NCBI GenBank assembly: GCA_032209605.1
Contig: JASFXZ010000032.1
Coordinates: 7,255,722-7,319,721, forward strand
Source: Mactromeris polynyma
Taxonomy: Eukaryota > Mollusca > Bivalvia > Venerida > Mactridae
Direction: 5' to 3'
DNA length: 64,000 nucleotides
Made by a program: the position numbers and the translations under genes. Positions 9,401 through 23,000 of the stretch are shown one piece after another. Each line of letters begins with the position of its first letter. The first letter of the stretch is position 1. The notes under the pieces were generated by a model, which was not told the origin of the DNA, did no database searches, and saw only the letters and a list, made by a program, of their open reading frames with translations.

Positions 9401-12400
9401 GTAGACTGAGTATCGGAAATAGTCATCGTTTCTGTAGATTGAGCTTTGGAAATAGGCAATGTTCCAGTAGACTGGGTATCGGAAATTGTCATCGTTTCTG
9501 TAGATTGAGCGTTGGAAATTGGCAATGTTTCAGTAGACTGAGTATCGGAAATTGTCATCGTTTCTGTAGATTGAGCGTTGGAAATTGGCAATGTTCCAGT
9601 TGACTGAGTATCGGAAATTGTCATCGTTTCTGTAGATTGAGCGTTGGAAATTGGCAATGTTCCAGTAGACTGAGTATCGGAAATTGTCATCGTTTCTGTA
9701 GATTGAGCGTCGGAAATTGGCGATGTTTCAGTAGACTGAGTATCGGAAATTATCATCGTTTCTGTAGATTGAATGTTGGAAATTGGCAATGTTCCAGTAG
9801 ACTGAGTATCGGAAATTGTCATTGTTTCTGTAGATTGAGCGTTGGAAATAGGCAATGTTCCAGTAGACTGAGTATCGGAAATTGTCATCGTTTCTGTAGA
9901 TTGAGCTTCGGAAATTGGCAATGTTCCAGTAGACTGAGTATCGGAAATAGTCATCGTTTCTGTAGATTGAGCGTTGGAAACTGGCAATGTTCCAGTAGAC
10001 TGGGTATCGGAAATTGTCATCGTTTCTGTAGATTGAGCGTTGGAAACTGGCAATGTTCCAGTAGACTGAGTATCGGAAATAGTCATCGTTTCTGTAGATT
10101 GAGCGTTGGAAACTGGCAATGTTCCAGTAGACTGAGTATCGGAAATTGTCATCGTTTCTGTAGATTGAGCGTTGGAAACTGGCAATGTTCCAGTAGACTG
10201 AGTATCGGAAATTGTCATCGTTTCTGTAGATTGAGCGTTGGAAACTGGCAATGTTTCAGTAGACTGAGTATCGGAAATTGTCATCGTTTCTGTAGATTGA
10301 GCGCTGGAAATTGGCAATGTTCCAGTAGACTGGGTATCTGAAATAGTCATCGTTTCTGTAGATTGAGCGTTGGAAATTGGCGATGTTTCAGTAGACTGAG
10401 TATCGGAAAATGTCATCGTTTCTGTAGATTGAATGTTGGAAATTGGCGATGTTTCAGTAGACTGAGTACCGGAAAATGTCATCGTTTCTGTAGATTGGGC
10501 GTTGGAAATTGGCAATGTTCCAGTAGACTGGGTATCGGAAATAGTCATCGTTTCTGTAGATTGGGCGTTGGAAATTGGCAATGTTCCAGTAGACTGAGTA
10601 TCGGAAATTGTCATCGTTTCTGTAGATTGAGCGCTGGAAATTGGCAATGTTCCAGTAGACTGAGTATCGGAAAATGTCATCGTTTCTGTAGATTGAATGT
10701 TGGAAATTGGCGATGTTTCAGTAGACTGAGTATCGGAAAATGTCATCGTTTCTGTAGATTGGGCGTTGGAAATTGGCAATGTTCCAGTAGACTGGGAATC
10801 GGAAATAGTCATCGTTTCTGTAGATTGGGCGTTGGAAATTGGCAATGTTCCAGTAGACTGAGTATCGGAAATTGTCATCGTTTCTGTAGATTGAGCTTTG
10901 GAAATTGGCAATGTTTCAGTAGACTGAGTATCGGAAATTGTCATCGTTTCTGTAGATTGAGCGTTGGAAATTGGCAATGTTCCAGTAGACTGGGTATCGG
11001 AAATAGTCATCGTTTCTGTAGATTGAGCGTTGGAAATTGGCGATGTTTCAGTAGACTGAGTATCGGAAAATGTCATCGTTTCTGTAGATTGAATGTTGGA
11101 AATTGGCGATGTTTCAGTAGACTGAGTATCGGAAATTGTCATCGTTTCTGTAGATTGAGCGTTGGAAATTGGCAATGTTCCAGTAGACTGGGTATTAGAA
11201 ATTGTCATCCTTTCGGTAGATTGAGCGTTGGAAATTGGCAATGTTCCAGTAGACTGGGTATCGGAAATTGTGTTCGTTTCTGTAGATTGAGCGTTGGAAA
11301 TTGACAATGTTTCAGTAGACTGTGTATCGGAAATTGTCATCGTTTCTGTAGATTGAGCTTTGGAAATTGGCAATGTTTCAGTAGACTGAGTATCGGAAAT
11401 TGTCATCGTTTCTGTAGATTGAGCGTTGGAAATTGGCAATGTTCCAGTTGACTGAGTATCGGAAATAGTCATCGTTTCTGTAGATTGAGCTTTGGAAATA
11501 GTCATCGTTTCTGTAGATTGAGCGTTGGAAATAGGCAATGTTCCAGTAGACTGAGTATCGGAAATTGTCATCGTTTCTGTAGATTGAGCTTTGGAAATTG
11601 GCAATGTTCCAGTAGACTGAGTATCGGAAATTGTCATCGTTTCTGTAGATTGAGCGTTGGAAATAGGCAATGTTCCAGTAGACTGAGTATCGGAAATAGT
11701 CATCGTTTCTGTAGATTGAGCTTTGGAAATAGGCAATGTTCCAGTAGACTGGGTATCGGAAATAGTCATCGTTTCTGTAGATTGAGCTTTGGAAATAGGC
11801 AATGTTCCAGTAGACTGGGTATCGGAAATAGTCATCGTTTCTGTAGATTGAGCTTTAGAAATTGGCAATGTTCCAGTAGACTGAGTATCGGAAATAGTCA
11901 TCGTTTCTGTAGATTGAGCGTTGGAAATAGGCAATGTTCCAGTAGACTGGGTATCGGAAATTGTCATCGTTTCTGTAGATTGAGCTTTGGAAATTGGCAA
12001 TGTTTCAGTAGACTGAGTATCGGAAATTGTCATCGTTTCTGTAGATTGAGCTTTGGAAATAGGCAATGTTCCAGTAGACTGAGTATCGGAAATTGTCATC
12101 GTTTCTGTAGATTGAATGTTGGAAATTGGCGATGTTTCAGTGGACTGGGTATAGGAAATAGTCATCGTTTCTGTAGATTGAGCGTTGGAAATTGGCAATG
12201 TTTCAGTTGACTGAGTATCGGAAATTGTCATTGTTTCTGTAGATTGAGCGTTGGAAATTGGCAATGTTCCAGTAGATTGAGTATCGGAAATTGGCATCGT
12301 TTCTGTAGATTGAGCTTTGGAAATAGGCGATGTTTCAGTAGATTGAGTATCGGAAATTGTCATCGTTTCTGTAGATTGAGCTTTGGAAATTGGCAATGTT

Positions 12401-15400
12401 CCAGTAGACTGAGTATCGGAAATAGTCATCGTTTCTGTAGATTGAGCGTTGGAAATAGGCAATGTTCCAGTAGACTGGGTATCGGAAATTGTCATCGTTT
12501 CTGTAGATTGAGCTTTGGAAATTGGCAATGTTTCAGTAGACTGAGTATCGGAAATTGTCATCGTTTCTGTAGATTGAGCTTTGGAAATAGGCAATGTTCC
12601 AGTAGACTGAGTATCGGAAATTGTCATCGTTTCTGTAGATTGAATGTTGGAAATTGGCGATGTTTCAGTGGACTGGGTATAGGAAATAGTCATCGTTTCT
12701 GTAGATTGAGCGTTGGAAATTGGCAATGTTTCAGTTGACTGAGTATCGGAAATTGTCATTGTTTCTGTAGATTGAGCGTTGGAAATTGGCAATGTTCCAG
12801 TAGATTGAGTATCGGAAATTGGCATCGTTTCTGTAGATTGAGCTTTGGAAATAGGCGATGTTTCAGTAGATTGAGTATCGGAAATTGTCATCGTTTCTGT
12901 AGATTGAGCTTTGGAAATTGGCGATGTTTCAGTAGACTGAGTATCGGAAATTGTCATCGTTTCTGTAGATTGAGCTTTGGAAATAGGCAATGTTCCAGTA
13001 GACTGAGTATCGGAAATTGTCATCGTTTCTGTAGATTGAGCGTTGGAAATTGGCGATGTTTCAGTAGACTGGGTATCGGAAATTGTCATCGTTTCTGTAG
13101 ATTGAGCGTCGGAAAGTGGCGATGTTTCAGTAGACTGAGTATCGGAAATTGTCATCGTTTCTGTAGATTGAGCTTTGGAAATAGGCGATGTTTCAGTAGA
13201 CTGGGAATCGGAAATAGTCATCCTTTCGGTAGATTGAGCGTTGGAAATTGGCAATGTTCCAGTAGACTGAGTATCGGAAATTGTCATCGTTTCTGTAGAT
13301 TGAGCTTTGGAAATTGGCAATGTTCCAGTAGACTGGGTATCGGAAATTGTCATCGTTTCTGTAGATTGAGCTTTGGAAATTGGCAATGTTCCAGTAGACT
13401 GGGTATCGGAAATTGTCATCGTTTCTGTAGATTGAGCGTTGGAAATTGGCAATGTTCCAGTAGACTGGGTATCGGAAATTGTCATCGTTTCTGTAGATTG
13501 AGCGTTGGAAATAGGCAATGTTCCAGTAGACTGGGTATCGGAAATTGTCATCGTTTCTGTAGATTGAGCGTCGGAAATTGGCAATGTTCCAGTAGACTGA
13601 GTATCGGAAATTGTCATTGTTTCTGTAGATTGAGCGTCGGAAATTGGCAATGTTCCAGTAGACTGAGTATCGGAAATTGTCATTGTTTCTGTAGATTGAG
13701 CGTCGGAAATAGGCAATGTTCCAGTAGACTGAGTATCGGAAATTGTCATTGTTTCTGTAGATTGAGCGTCGGAAATTGGCAATGTTCCAGTAGACTGGGT
13801 ATCGGAAATAGTCATCGTTTCTGTAGATTGAGCGTCGGAAATTGGCAATGTTTCAGTAGACTGGGTATCGGAAATAGTCATCGTTTCTGTAGATTGAATG
13901 TTGGAAATTGGCAATGTTCCAGTAGACTGAGTATCGGAAATTGTCATTGTTTCTGTAGATTGAGCGTTGGAAATAGGCAATGTTCCAGTAGACTGAGTAT
14001 CGGAAATAGTCATCGTTTCTGTAGATTGAGCGTTGGAAACTGGCAATGTTCCAGTAGACTGGGTATCGGAAATTGTCATCGTTTCTGTAGATTGAGCGTT
14101 GGAAACTGGCAATGTTCCAGTAGACTGAGTATCGGAAATAGTCATCGTTTCTGTAGATTGAGCGTCGGAAACAGGCAATGTTCCAGTAGACTGGGTATCG
14201 GAAATAGTCATCGTTTCTGTAGATTGAGCGTCGGAAATTGGCAATGTTCCAGTAGACTGGGTATCGGAAATAGTCATCGTTTCTGTAGATTGAGCGTCGG
14301 AAATTGGCAATGTTCCAGTAGACTGGGTATCGGAAATAGTCATCGTTTCTGTAGATTGAGCGTCGGAAATTGGCAATGTTCCAGTAGACTGGGTATCGGA
14401 AATAGTCATCGTTTCTGTAGATTGAGCGTCGGAAATTGGCAATGTTCCAGTAGACTGAGTATCGGAAATTGTCATCGTTTCTGTAGATTGAGCTTCGGAA
14501 ATTGGCAATGTTCCAGTAGACTGAGTATCGGAAATTGTCATCGTTTCTGTAGATTGAGCTTTGGAAATTGGCAATGTTCCAGTAGACTGAGTATCGGAAA
14601 TTGTCATCGTTTCTGTAGATTGAGCGTTGGAAATTGGCAATGTTTCAGTAGAATAGTATTCTGTACCTGTCTTCGTGTTTGCAGTATATTCACTTGTATC
14701 AACACTCGTACTGGAAATAAAGTTATAAGGAGATGTTGAAACTATGGTTGAAGATTGCGGTACGTTTGTAAGTCCTGTAGAATACATTGTGGAACGACTT
14801 ATTGAATCGCTTGTGGAAACGAAATCCGACGTTATTTGTCTTACATTCGTCGTAAAATATGATGGCGATGTGGTAGAGCTAACATATTCAAATGTTGATT
14901 TACCGGTAGATAGATTGGAGACAGGTTTTTTTTCAGTTGAATTAGTTCCAGTTTCCAGTTGGGTGCTGGAAATATATGTATTAGAAGTACTCATTATTTC
15001 AGTAGAACTTATCCCTTCATCTGTAGACTTGTAACTAGGAATAGTGCCAGTAGTTGCATCACTTGTTTGGTTATGCGCTGGCGTAATGTCCGATATAGAA
15101 GATGTAACATCAGTTAACTGTAATGTTGTGCTGGAAACTCCCCTAGATATGTCGGAGGTGCTCCTGTCAATTGAATCTGTTACTTCTTGGGTACTCATTG
15201 ATTTACGAGTATATACATCCGATGATGCAGATTCAACAGTTGTCGAAGTTATGTCTGGAATAATGGAAAATGTCGTTAAATCGTCGTCTACAGTTGAAGA
15301 AATCATACTTGTTGTAAAATGCTGCTTTTCCGTTGTCTTTGAAGACAGTTCGTCTTCGGTGCTCACAATACCAGTAACATAATTATCCGTAGACTTTGAC

Positions 15401-18370
15401 ATATCTCTACTATTTGTGCTTACATCAGTACTTACTACAGTATTTGTTGAAATAGCTTTCGGTTGTTCTGTTGCAGCACTTGATTGTTTCTCTGAGAAGA
15501 AGTCATTAGTAGTATATTCAACTGAAGAACTCAGCCCAATGATAGTTGACATGGCGTCGGTGGAAACTGAATTGACACTAAATGTTGGATAAGTAGTGTA
15601 TTTAAACGTCCCAGTCGAAGGAACTGTTGAAATTCGTCTCAACCTAGTTGACAAAGACCCTATTGAAGTCCTAACGGATGTAACAAGTGATGGCATTGTT
15701 GTAACTTGGTTTCCTTGTGTCGTCACTCTACCAGAAAGCCATGTGGATTGTGTTTCTGTGTTAAGTTTACTTGAAAAGTAACCGGATGTTGTTGTAGATA
15801 TACTGTCGGTTTGAGGCCTGTCAGTTTCCGTTGCTCTATCTGTAAAAATGGTTGGAGATGTTACACCTGTAACAGAGTTTGTAGACTCGCGATCTTTTGT
15901 GGTTCTTGACGACGAACCTGTATGTGTACTAATTAGAGATGCCTTTGTAGTGTCACTTTTCAATCCTTTAGTGCTAGTCGACGTTTCCACCACGGCCTCT
16001 GTACTTTTTACGCTGACAAACGGAGTTGGAGAAGTCACTGTTCTAGATATGTTTGTTGCAAACAATATAGAAGTGGTTTCATTGACCATGGTTGATGAAA
16101 TTTCAGTAAAGATTGTGTTGAATTCTGTTGACAGAGTATTAGGTGTAAACATTGTTTGTGTTACTAAGGTTGTCGTCTTTTCTTCTGTTACTTCTGGTGT
16201 GCTTGATGATTGTCTTACAACACCCTGAGATGTTCTTGTAGAAATGGTGATTGGAGATGTACCCGCTGATGACTGATATCTTGAAATATCTGTTGCAGTG
16301 GAGACAACAGTTCGTAAACTTCCAATGGAGGTTTTTGGGTCTCTTGACATAGGAGTCGTAATTGTTGACGAAGTTGTTGTTGCAGTTGCTGTCGGTGAAT
16401 AAACTGTAGATGCATCTGATGACGACATTGATGTCATTGAACTTCCTGTGGATATTTCTACGATGCTTTTAGCGCTTGTTGTTTCGTTATCAGAAGATGT
16501 GGTAGCTGAATCTGTAGTTTCGACCTGCGGAGTAGTGGAGAGCTCTGTGTATATGGTAAAAGGTTGCGTGAATTCTGTTGTCGGAATTGGGGACATCGAT
16601 GAATAACCGCACACTTGTTCATCTTCGATTCTGCAATTTAATCAAGTAAGTCAATGAGTAAGTAATTAGTCAATTTAAGTGATCGACTGTTGGATATCTT
16701 ATTATATCACAAATTAAAGTATAAACTATAGAACACGAATACCATTCTACTTTTGTCGAAATATCAGTAAGTTCACAGTCTGCTTTTACAATTGATAGTA
16801 CAATGCAATTGGAAGTGATACAGTTCATTGTACTCAGATGAATTAAAAGAGCAACACTTCAAGATTTGAACGGGAATTAAATCATGCTGGTTTGTGCTAT
16901 ACAAATGATATTGCATGAAATAAACGAATATTTGTAGAAATATTTATTCACAAATACTTACTCAGCTATGATAATTAAAGTTCCAGAAAATTCCGGCTGA
17001 TAGCATTTAGTATCCGGCGGTGTTGTTGGTATGTCTGGTGTAGAGGATTGAAATTGACACGTATCGTCATCCAAAATTCTGAAATGACAAATTTTATAAA
17101 TGAGCTCTGCTATGGGATTTACAACATCTTCTGTAAGTGACGTAATTGAGCTGAATAGTTGGTGACTATAAATGGATCATTTAGTTGATTATAAAAAAAG
17201 TAAATATTAAAACTTATTCACTTTCATTGCTGCAACTTATATTCAGGGCGCATTAACATGTGTGTATTCCATATGTGAGTAAACCTTTAAACATTACACA
17301 ATGCTCATAAAATGTCCTTTCCATGTGTCTAAAACACAATGCAAAATGCTAACCAACGTAAATCATTTGAATTAATAAAATTTAATATTGATTAGTGTCG
17401 GTTCAGATCAAACCGACCCAATCCTTTAGAATACTCACAACCTATTTCAATACAACAACTTCGTAATGGAAGGCAGACATTTTAGAAATACTAATTTCAA
17501 CAGGATATACACCACTTACTCTGCTATCACAACGAGATCTCCATGTGGTATTGTCTCGCCGATACATGGCAAAGGGAAACTGAAAAAGAAATGAAGTTAA
17601 GTATTAAACACATACATATCTGAAAAAAACATAGTCTAATCTACAACTATAAATAGTTGAACGCATTAAAACATAAAAGGCATTGATTTTCTGAAGAGTA
17701 AATGATATTACATATATTTTGTATCAAAATATGTTCATAAAAAATTATGAAAGATTTGCGTAGAAGATATATTTGGCTAAATTAGTGACAATATTTTTTT
17801 ATGTTACGGTCATAAGATTAGAGAATTTCTGTTTCGTGTAAGCCATCTATACGGTTAGAAAAAACACAAATATATCACACTTAGGAAATTGCATGACCAC
17901 GTTTATTAACAATAAAACCTAATTGTAGAAAATACAGACCAATTAGAATGTCTGTGGAAAACCTAACCCATCTGAATATGGTAGAAAAACACAAATATAG
18001 CACACGTCAGCAAATTTATAGTCGCGACTGTTTTTCATACAGTGAAATTTCAATAATACGACCACTCATAGGACACTTGAAAACTGGTCTTAATATTTAG
18101 GTGGTCTTAATAATGAGGTTGAATAAAGAGCTGTAAAACTGTAAAATCCTAATTGTGAAAATTACGGAAGAATTGGAGGAAATAAGAACGAGAATGCTTT
18201 CTAAAACATATTTCATCATATCTTATTCTACAGTTTTGCATTGCGAAAGATAATCAACATATTTTGTCACTTTGTTTCACAGGACTTATATAGTTTTTAC
18301 TTACATACTGCTATTATAAGCGCTCACATACGTCACAATTAAACACAAGTATGCCGTTGTCCATAGCAAC
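6414..18370 (-). CDS. Gene A: secreted mucin-like protein with 22-residue repeats
   Basis: Six exons join 18370-18305, 17579-17520, 17078-16962, 16630-7216, 6889-6807 and 6462-6414. With a start codon split AT|G upstream, the coding length is 9792 nt (about 3263 residues). Seen: a signal peptide reading MLLWTTAYLCLIVTYVSA once the split Met is supplied; short cysteine modules at every exon junction; a 3138-codon exon almost wholly Ser/Thr-rich; no transmembrane segment. By family knowledge, dense Ser/Thr tandem repeats are O-glycosylated mucin domains. Inferred: an extracellular gel or matrix protein. Genes B-D share the modules but carry a different spacer. The exon with the start codon was not located. 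Confidence 0.8.
6807..6889 (-). CDS. Gene A exon 5: module half after mucin exon
   Basis: The acceptor is ACAATTTTAG and the donor GA|GTAAGT. It enters in phase 0 and leaves in phase 2, with 27 codons plus GA. It encodes VYPSSTQEPLTDF then PCDTRHLGHLVIIA and a split Glu. Exons 4 and 5 together correspond to one exon of genes B-D, so an extra phase-0 intron splits the unit here. Confidence 0.8.
7216..16630 (-). CDS. Gene A exon 4: 9.4-kb mucin exon
   Basis: The acceptor is AAATTGCAG and the donor GAG|GTAAGA. It holds one base plus 3138 codons with no stop, entering in phase 2 and leaving in phase 0. It starts IEDEQVCGYSS, then a non-repetitive Ser/Thr-rich region of about 650 residues, then about 93 copies of a 22-residue repeat, then another irregular Ser/Thr-rich region of about 420 residues. 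Only one cysteine is seen, near the start. Thr and Ser make up roughly half of residues, so dense O-glycosylation is expected. Confidence 0.85.
8470..14655 (-). repeat. 66-bp coding minisatellite, about 93 copies
   Basis: The unit encodes two related halves, STETMTISDTQ and STGTLPISNAQ. Variation is concentrated at a few positions: G/E in the second half, L/S, and N/K/D/E before AQ. Half-units have been lost or gained in places, for example near 11490. A block of eight units is repeated exactly in tandem at an offset of 528 bp (about 11880-12340 and 12408-12868). The opposite strand stays open over long stretches as a by-product. Confidence 0.95.
16962..17078 (-). CDS. Gene A exon 3: cysteine module with short spacer
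   Basis: The acceptor is CATTTCAG and the donor GA|GTAAGT, phase 2-2. It begins ILDDDTCQFQ, has a 20-residue Ser/Thr/Pro spacer and ends KCYQPEFSGTLIIIA. This is the simplest full example of the architecture: second half of one module, a spacer, first half of the next. Confidence 0.85.
17099..17150. mobile_element. Solo terminal repeat of the CRE-bearing MITE
   Basis: ATGAGCTCTGCTATGGGATT and the following AACATCTTCTGTAAGTGACGT match one end of the elements at 18551, 26397 and 48290. It is intronic in gene A. Confidence 0.6.
17520..17579 (-). CDS. Gene A exon 2: cysteine module half
   Basis: The acceptor is CTTTTTCAG and the donor GA|GTAAGT, phase 2-2. The product is FPLPCIGETIPHGDLVVIA with a split Glu. 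The C-x-x-ET-x-x-HGDLV-x-x-A pattern matches exons of genes B, C and D. Confidence 0.85.
18040..18150. mobile_element. Partial MITE of the 4612 family
   Basis: CAGTGAAATTTCAATAATAC, CTTGAAAACTGGTCTTAATA and GTGGTCTTAATAATGAGGTT match the blocks of the 4612 element. The right terminus is unclear. Confidence 0.55.
18305..18370 (-). CDS. Gene A exon 1 seen: signal peptide
   Basis: The acceptor is TTGTTTCAG and the donor AT|GTAAGT. The exon is one G, 21 codons and AT. The frame reads LLWTTAYLCLIVTYVSA then YNSS, a hydrophobic core with a VSA cleavage site. The in-frame ATG is missing. A preceding exon ending in AT would give ATG with the leading G. The only ATG inside the exon is in another frame and soon stops. 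Confidence 0.75.
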
Positions 18371-18550
18371 CTGAAACAAGCGTTTATTTTCGTTAGTGAT
18401 ATAGGCTTTATTATTGTTATATTCCATTCATATGTACTCTCCGTGACTCGTCTGCTTCAATGGAAGGAACTAATTTGTTTGCAAAACCTTTAGCAAGCGT
18501 ATATGTTTATTCGTAATAGAGACTTTATTTTGCTATATCTCACATATTAT

Positions 18551-18788
18551 ATGAGCGCCGCTGTACGATTTCCAACCTCTTCATTAAGTGACGTCATTAA
18601 CAGAAAACATCACATGTGACGTCACTATGTACTGACTGTAAGCAATATATGCCCCATATGGTAATATGAAAACGAAGTGACCATATGGAGTAAATAATGT
18701 TTTACTGGTAGCAGATAGTGACATCACACGTTTTCTTGAAATGACGTCACTTACAGAAGAAGTTGTAAATCCCAAAAGCAGTGCTCAT
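18551..18788. mobile_element. MITE with long inverted ends containing TGACGTCA
   Basis: The ends ATGAGCGCCGCTGTACGATT and its inverted counterpart ending GTGCTCAT form terminal repeats of about 90 bp. Each arm holds TGACGTCA or a close form. CCATATGG palindromes flank the centre. It lies about 180 bp upstream of the gene A signal exon, in the A/B divergent interval. Confidence 0.7.
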
Positions 18789-19651
18789 ATGTATGTTTCC
18801 AAAAAACGTCGCATTATGCGATAAGCGCCAGAATCACAGACCGTGTCCCATATGTAGCCTCCGTGACTGGTCTGCAAGGAGAAGATTTATTACAATCTTG
18901 TTTGCAAAAAACTCTAAATAAAACTCAATATAAAAGTTAATTCAAATGCATTGCCCGTGCATTAGGGTAGTGGATAGTTTAACTTATTTATTAGTTAATT
19001 AAGTAAACTACTTTCTTACTTTTGAAATAAAATGACTTTATGAGATAATTATTTCTCAAATGTTACTTATCTACTCATTAATATGTTGCTGATTGTTGTA
19101 AAATAAATTGCAAAAATGCGACTGCAATCCGTAAATTTCAGCAAAATAGAATACAAGAAAAGTTTTTGAAAACGCATATTTGGTGTACTTACTTCATATA
19201 TATTGAATGCTTATAATAATCCATAATGATATTGGAATGTTCCAGTTATATGGCTAAGTTGTTTCGAATTTCTTGTTAACTAGTCCCAAATACAATTATT
19301 TTGCAACTACGTTTTATATGTTATACATAAAATTATATAAAACAGATCTATTCTCTTTAAATGTTACTTTACAAATAAAACATTCGTATTGATTCCTAAT
19401 TCTTAAAACATCATTTATATCAAACTGCCAATTGGTGCCTGTTACCTAAAATAGATGTAATTGTTAATTAAAAGTCTATCTGAAATACGTATGAGATGTT
19501 ATCAATATATCTACATTCTTCTTTACAAGCCTTGGGGGATAGCTTAGTGTCCTGACGTTTAATCAGGAGCGCTCGCACACGTCCAATGAAAAAGCTCTAC
19601 TAATTGACGCTCCGATACTGTCATAAACAAAACGTTTGTGAACTTTCTACT

Positions 19652-20009
19652 GGGTCTGTATTCACAAACACTTTAAGACTGAAACTTAGACTTATTCTTA
19701 AAATTTGCCTGTATTCACAAACACTTTAAGACTGAAACTTAGACTTATACTTAAAATTTGCCTGTATTCACAAACACTTTAAGACTGAAACTTAGACTTA
19801 TACTTAAAATTTGCAAAAGTCAGTTATAGTTACAATCGGAATGGATGAAATTTTGTCAGAATAATTGGTGTTACCCATTCTACATTTTTGCCAACTTTTA
19901 TTAAGATCTATATTGTCATAAAAACTAAGGAGCAAAACTAACTTTTAACATTTTTAAAGTCTAAGTCTTAAAGTGTTTAAAGTATTAAAGTGTTTATGAC
20001 TACGGGCCC
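19652..20009. mobile_element. MITE with GGG...CCC ends and internal 53-bp triplication
   Basis: The left end GGGTCTGTATTCACAAACAC and right end TGTTTATGACTACGGGCCC are inverted, with the CACTTTAAGACT / AGTCTTAAAGTG block inside. The left terminal block is present three times at a 53-bp period (19656-19815). A relative with the end TTTGTGAATACCGCCCC is at 47959. Confidence 0.7.
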
Positions 20010-23000
20010 TGATTGATTATGATCTTTCATCAATATAACTGTAATCTGTAACAGAATGTACCAGTCAAGCGGTCACAATGTATGCGACAAATTCATACAT
20101 GTATTAATATAATTATTCCGATATGTGTCGTCAGAAGGTATGGCCAAGGGCATACATATTTTGAGAATAAGATATACATTAAAGTACATAATTAGTTTAC
20201 TACAGAAACACGGTAATGAGAGGTGAAAATAATATTGTGACAATACGCAGTTTTGGCGGACAGATAGCCTCTAAAATAGATCAGACAATACCGTATACAA
20301 AATGTCAACGTTATGGCCGCCATCTTTGATTATCGCCATCTTGGATTACCAGATCCGCACAATTGTAAAATGTTAATACGTGTAAACTTTACTACACAAT
20401 TTAATTGAAATATTTGCACACATATTGCATAATATTGTTGTTTATATGAGTAATCAATTTGAAAATACTATTCTCTTTCGGCAATACCTACTTAAATGCG
20501 TATTACCAGAACTGAGATGGTAAAGCATGGCATCGTTAGCTCGAATGCTAGACTCCAGCGTCCGTTTCATAGGCTGCTTGATTTACATCTTGTCATTTCG
20601 TTGTCTCGCCCTCGAAAGGACGAAGATAATATTATTTAAAGCGACATTGTCGGTGCGATGCAACGCGGCAGAACTTACAAGAAATATCTTGAAAAAAGAT
20701 GGTCGGCGCAATTTGAAGGTTAAGATTTGTTGTGCAACATAAAAAATTGTCGAGATGTTACGATTGTTGGTCACTCCATATCCAAAATGGATTTCGGTAA
20801 ATTCACCGAAATTCAGTGGATTTCGGTGAGGTAACGTACCCATCATCGAAAGGTTAACCAATCCGCATCAATGTTACAAACGTTGTTCGTTTGAAGAGAA
20901 GTTGGTTTAGTGGTTAACTTAATATTTGATTGGTTTACACGCGCAGTCAACAAAAAGTCACGTGTTCACCCACCCTGACGACTGTGCCGAAAAATACTGC
21001 CTAATTGTAGGTGAACATGACGCTTGTGCGTCGTTTCGGCCTACATCAATGTCTGTTCGTGTTTTTCGCGGTCGAAAACCGACATTGCGCATAGACAATT
21101 TCCTTTGCATTATATGCCTCTTCTAGGGCCAAAACATCTACCATACTGTTTCATTAGCACTCTGCAGTGTTAAAGAAGTGTGTTGACTGACGAGGCCTTG
21201 TGTGAGAGAATATTAAGGTGGGCTAATTGAATAACACGGGTAACTGTGTGCAGAAAATCTTTCGCAATCTTTTTAGTACAAAACATTGCTGACTTAGAAA
21301 CTGAAGACTGAAACAGCCGTTACTACAATATCTGTATATAATTGATACTGGCGGACAAATTACGCATAATTATGCAAGCCACGCCCACCTCGTAATACTG
21401 GTACGCCTTCTTGTTGTTTCTAGCTGAGTCAGTCATAATGTGTACGTGTTCAAATACCAGTACATCCGGGAAGGTTCAATCAACAATTTTAAGGTCAATA
21501 AGATATGATATTGGTTAAAAAATACGTGTATTTGCTTGTAACGGTCATTGCCATATTCCACCTACACAAATATATCGCCTCTATAAAACAACATTCTGTT
21601 GACGTCTTACTGACATAACTCATCAATCTTATCTGTCAATTAACCTATCGTGTAACACAATACATAGCTACATGCAGTAAATTCCAATTAAAAATACCAC
21701 ATCGAAGATAAGAACAAAAGATAATAGAATGGCATTTCAACAGGTGCATCATGCTTATGTTAACCGTTATTTTAGGATATTTTATTCAATTAAATACAAT
21801 CTATGGAAAAATCAGAAGATGAACGGGTCGTTCAATATTGAACTACAAATATACTACTCTTTTTAAAAATTTGACTTAACTTTTATTTTAATAAGAAAAT
21901 GTAGTGACTAGAAATATGATACTATGAAACAAATATGAAACAACTGGTACAAGTGTGAACAACTATGAAAATAAGGCATTTTAGAAAAAAACCACTAAAA
22001 GGCATTACGGAAAATCTGGGTCACTCGAAACATCGGGTAATTCAAGCTTTTCGGATGGACCCCAGCGTCCTCGAGTTATCGAAATTTAACTGTAATTCAT
22101 TGTTTTTGTTTTGTTTACATAGGCATGAAATATTAAGTTTGTTTACACCAGTAACCCTTCTTAGTATTATATGGTCTATTGTTGTTGTTGACGATTATTA
22201 TTACTGTCATCTTATTTGTTTACAAATGTTGACCAATCTGACAAAACCAAACTACTCCATCAGTTGGTATTTTTTTCACGAATGGTATTTTAGACACTCA
22301 ATTTCTACCTAAACAAATATTCACTGCAAGACTATACTATTATAGAAACAATATTTGTATGTTTTCTTCCAAATCAAACAGACTCATCAATTAAAGCAAT
22401 GCTCTTCAGAATCTATGGTGTACTTATTGTTGGAGGATTATTGTAGTCCTGTTTTGAAACTATGAAAGGCATAGTAATATAAAGTTATGTGTATGTATTT
22501 ATAAATCGGTCTCTATGTAACAACTAAAGTTTAAATGTACATCTGTTCGATGCTAATGATTTTAATTCATGAACACACTTTCCGACATACTTAGCTAAAT
22601 TTCTTTTGTCAACAACGTAAGCGACATTGACTCTTCAATTGGAGATTTGTTCTTTCGTTTTCTCCATCACACATGTTTAGTGTGGTCTTTAGACTGTTCA
22701 CTATGTGTTTTAATTTCTTTTTTCTATCACCACGTGACTCACATTGAACACACGACCGAGCTCGCACGTTTAAATTTAGATTTTACAGAACGAAACTATA
22801 CCAGTATTCAAAATGATATGTGTTAATTCGTTTGTTTTACTTTAGAAACCCAATTATTATCCGATTTGAATCACTGGCGGTTTACCGCAAGTATGCGCGC
22901 TGCGCTTATTTTGGGGATTTCAAAAACAACAATGTCGCACCCATTTGGGGGAATGGGGGTCACTAATTGCACATTAATTAATATCCCGCGGCTCATTAAT

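Noticed and set aside
8581..14739. Plus-strand frames rich in SRLSIGNCHRFCRLSVGN
   Set aside because: They are the complement of the 66-bp mucin repeat of gene A. They are broken several times, and have no splice signals or paralogue.
21965..22312. 115-codon plus-strand frame
   Set aside because: No recognisable domain, repeat or splice context; the length is not unusual for AT-rich DNA of this size.
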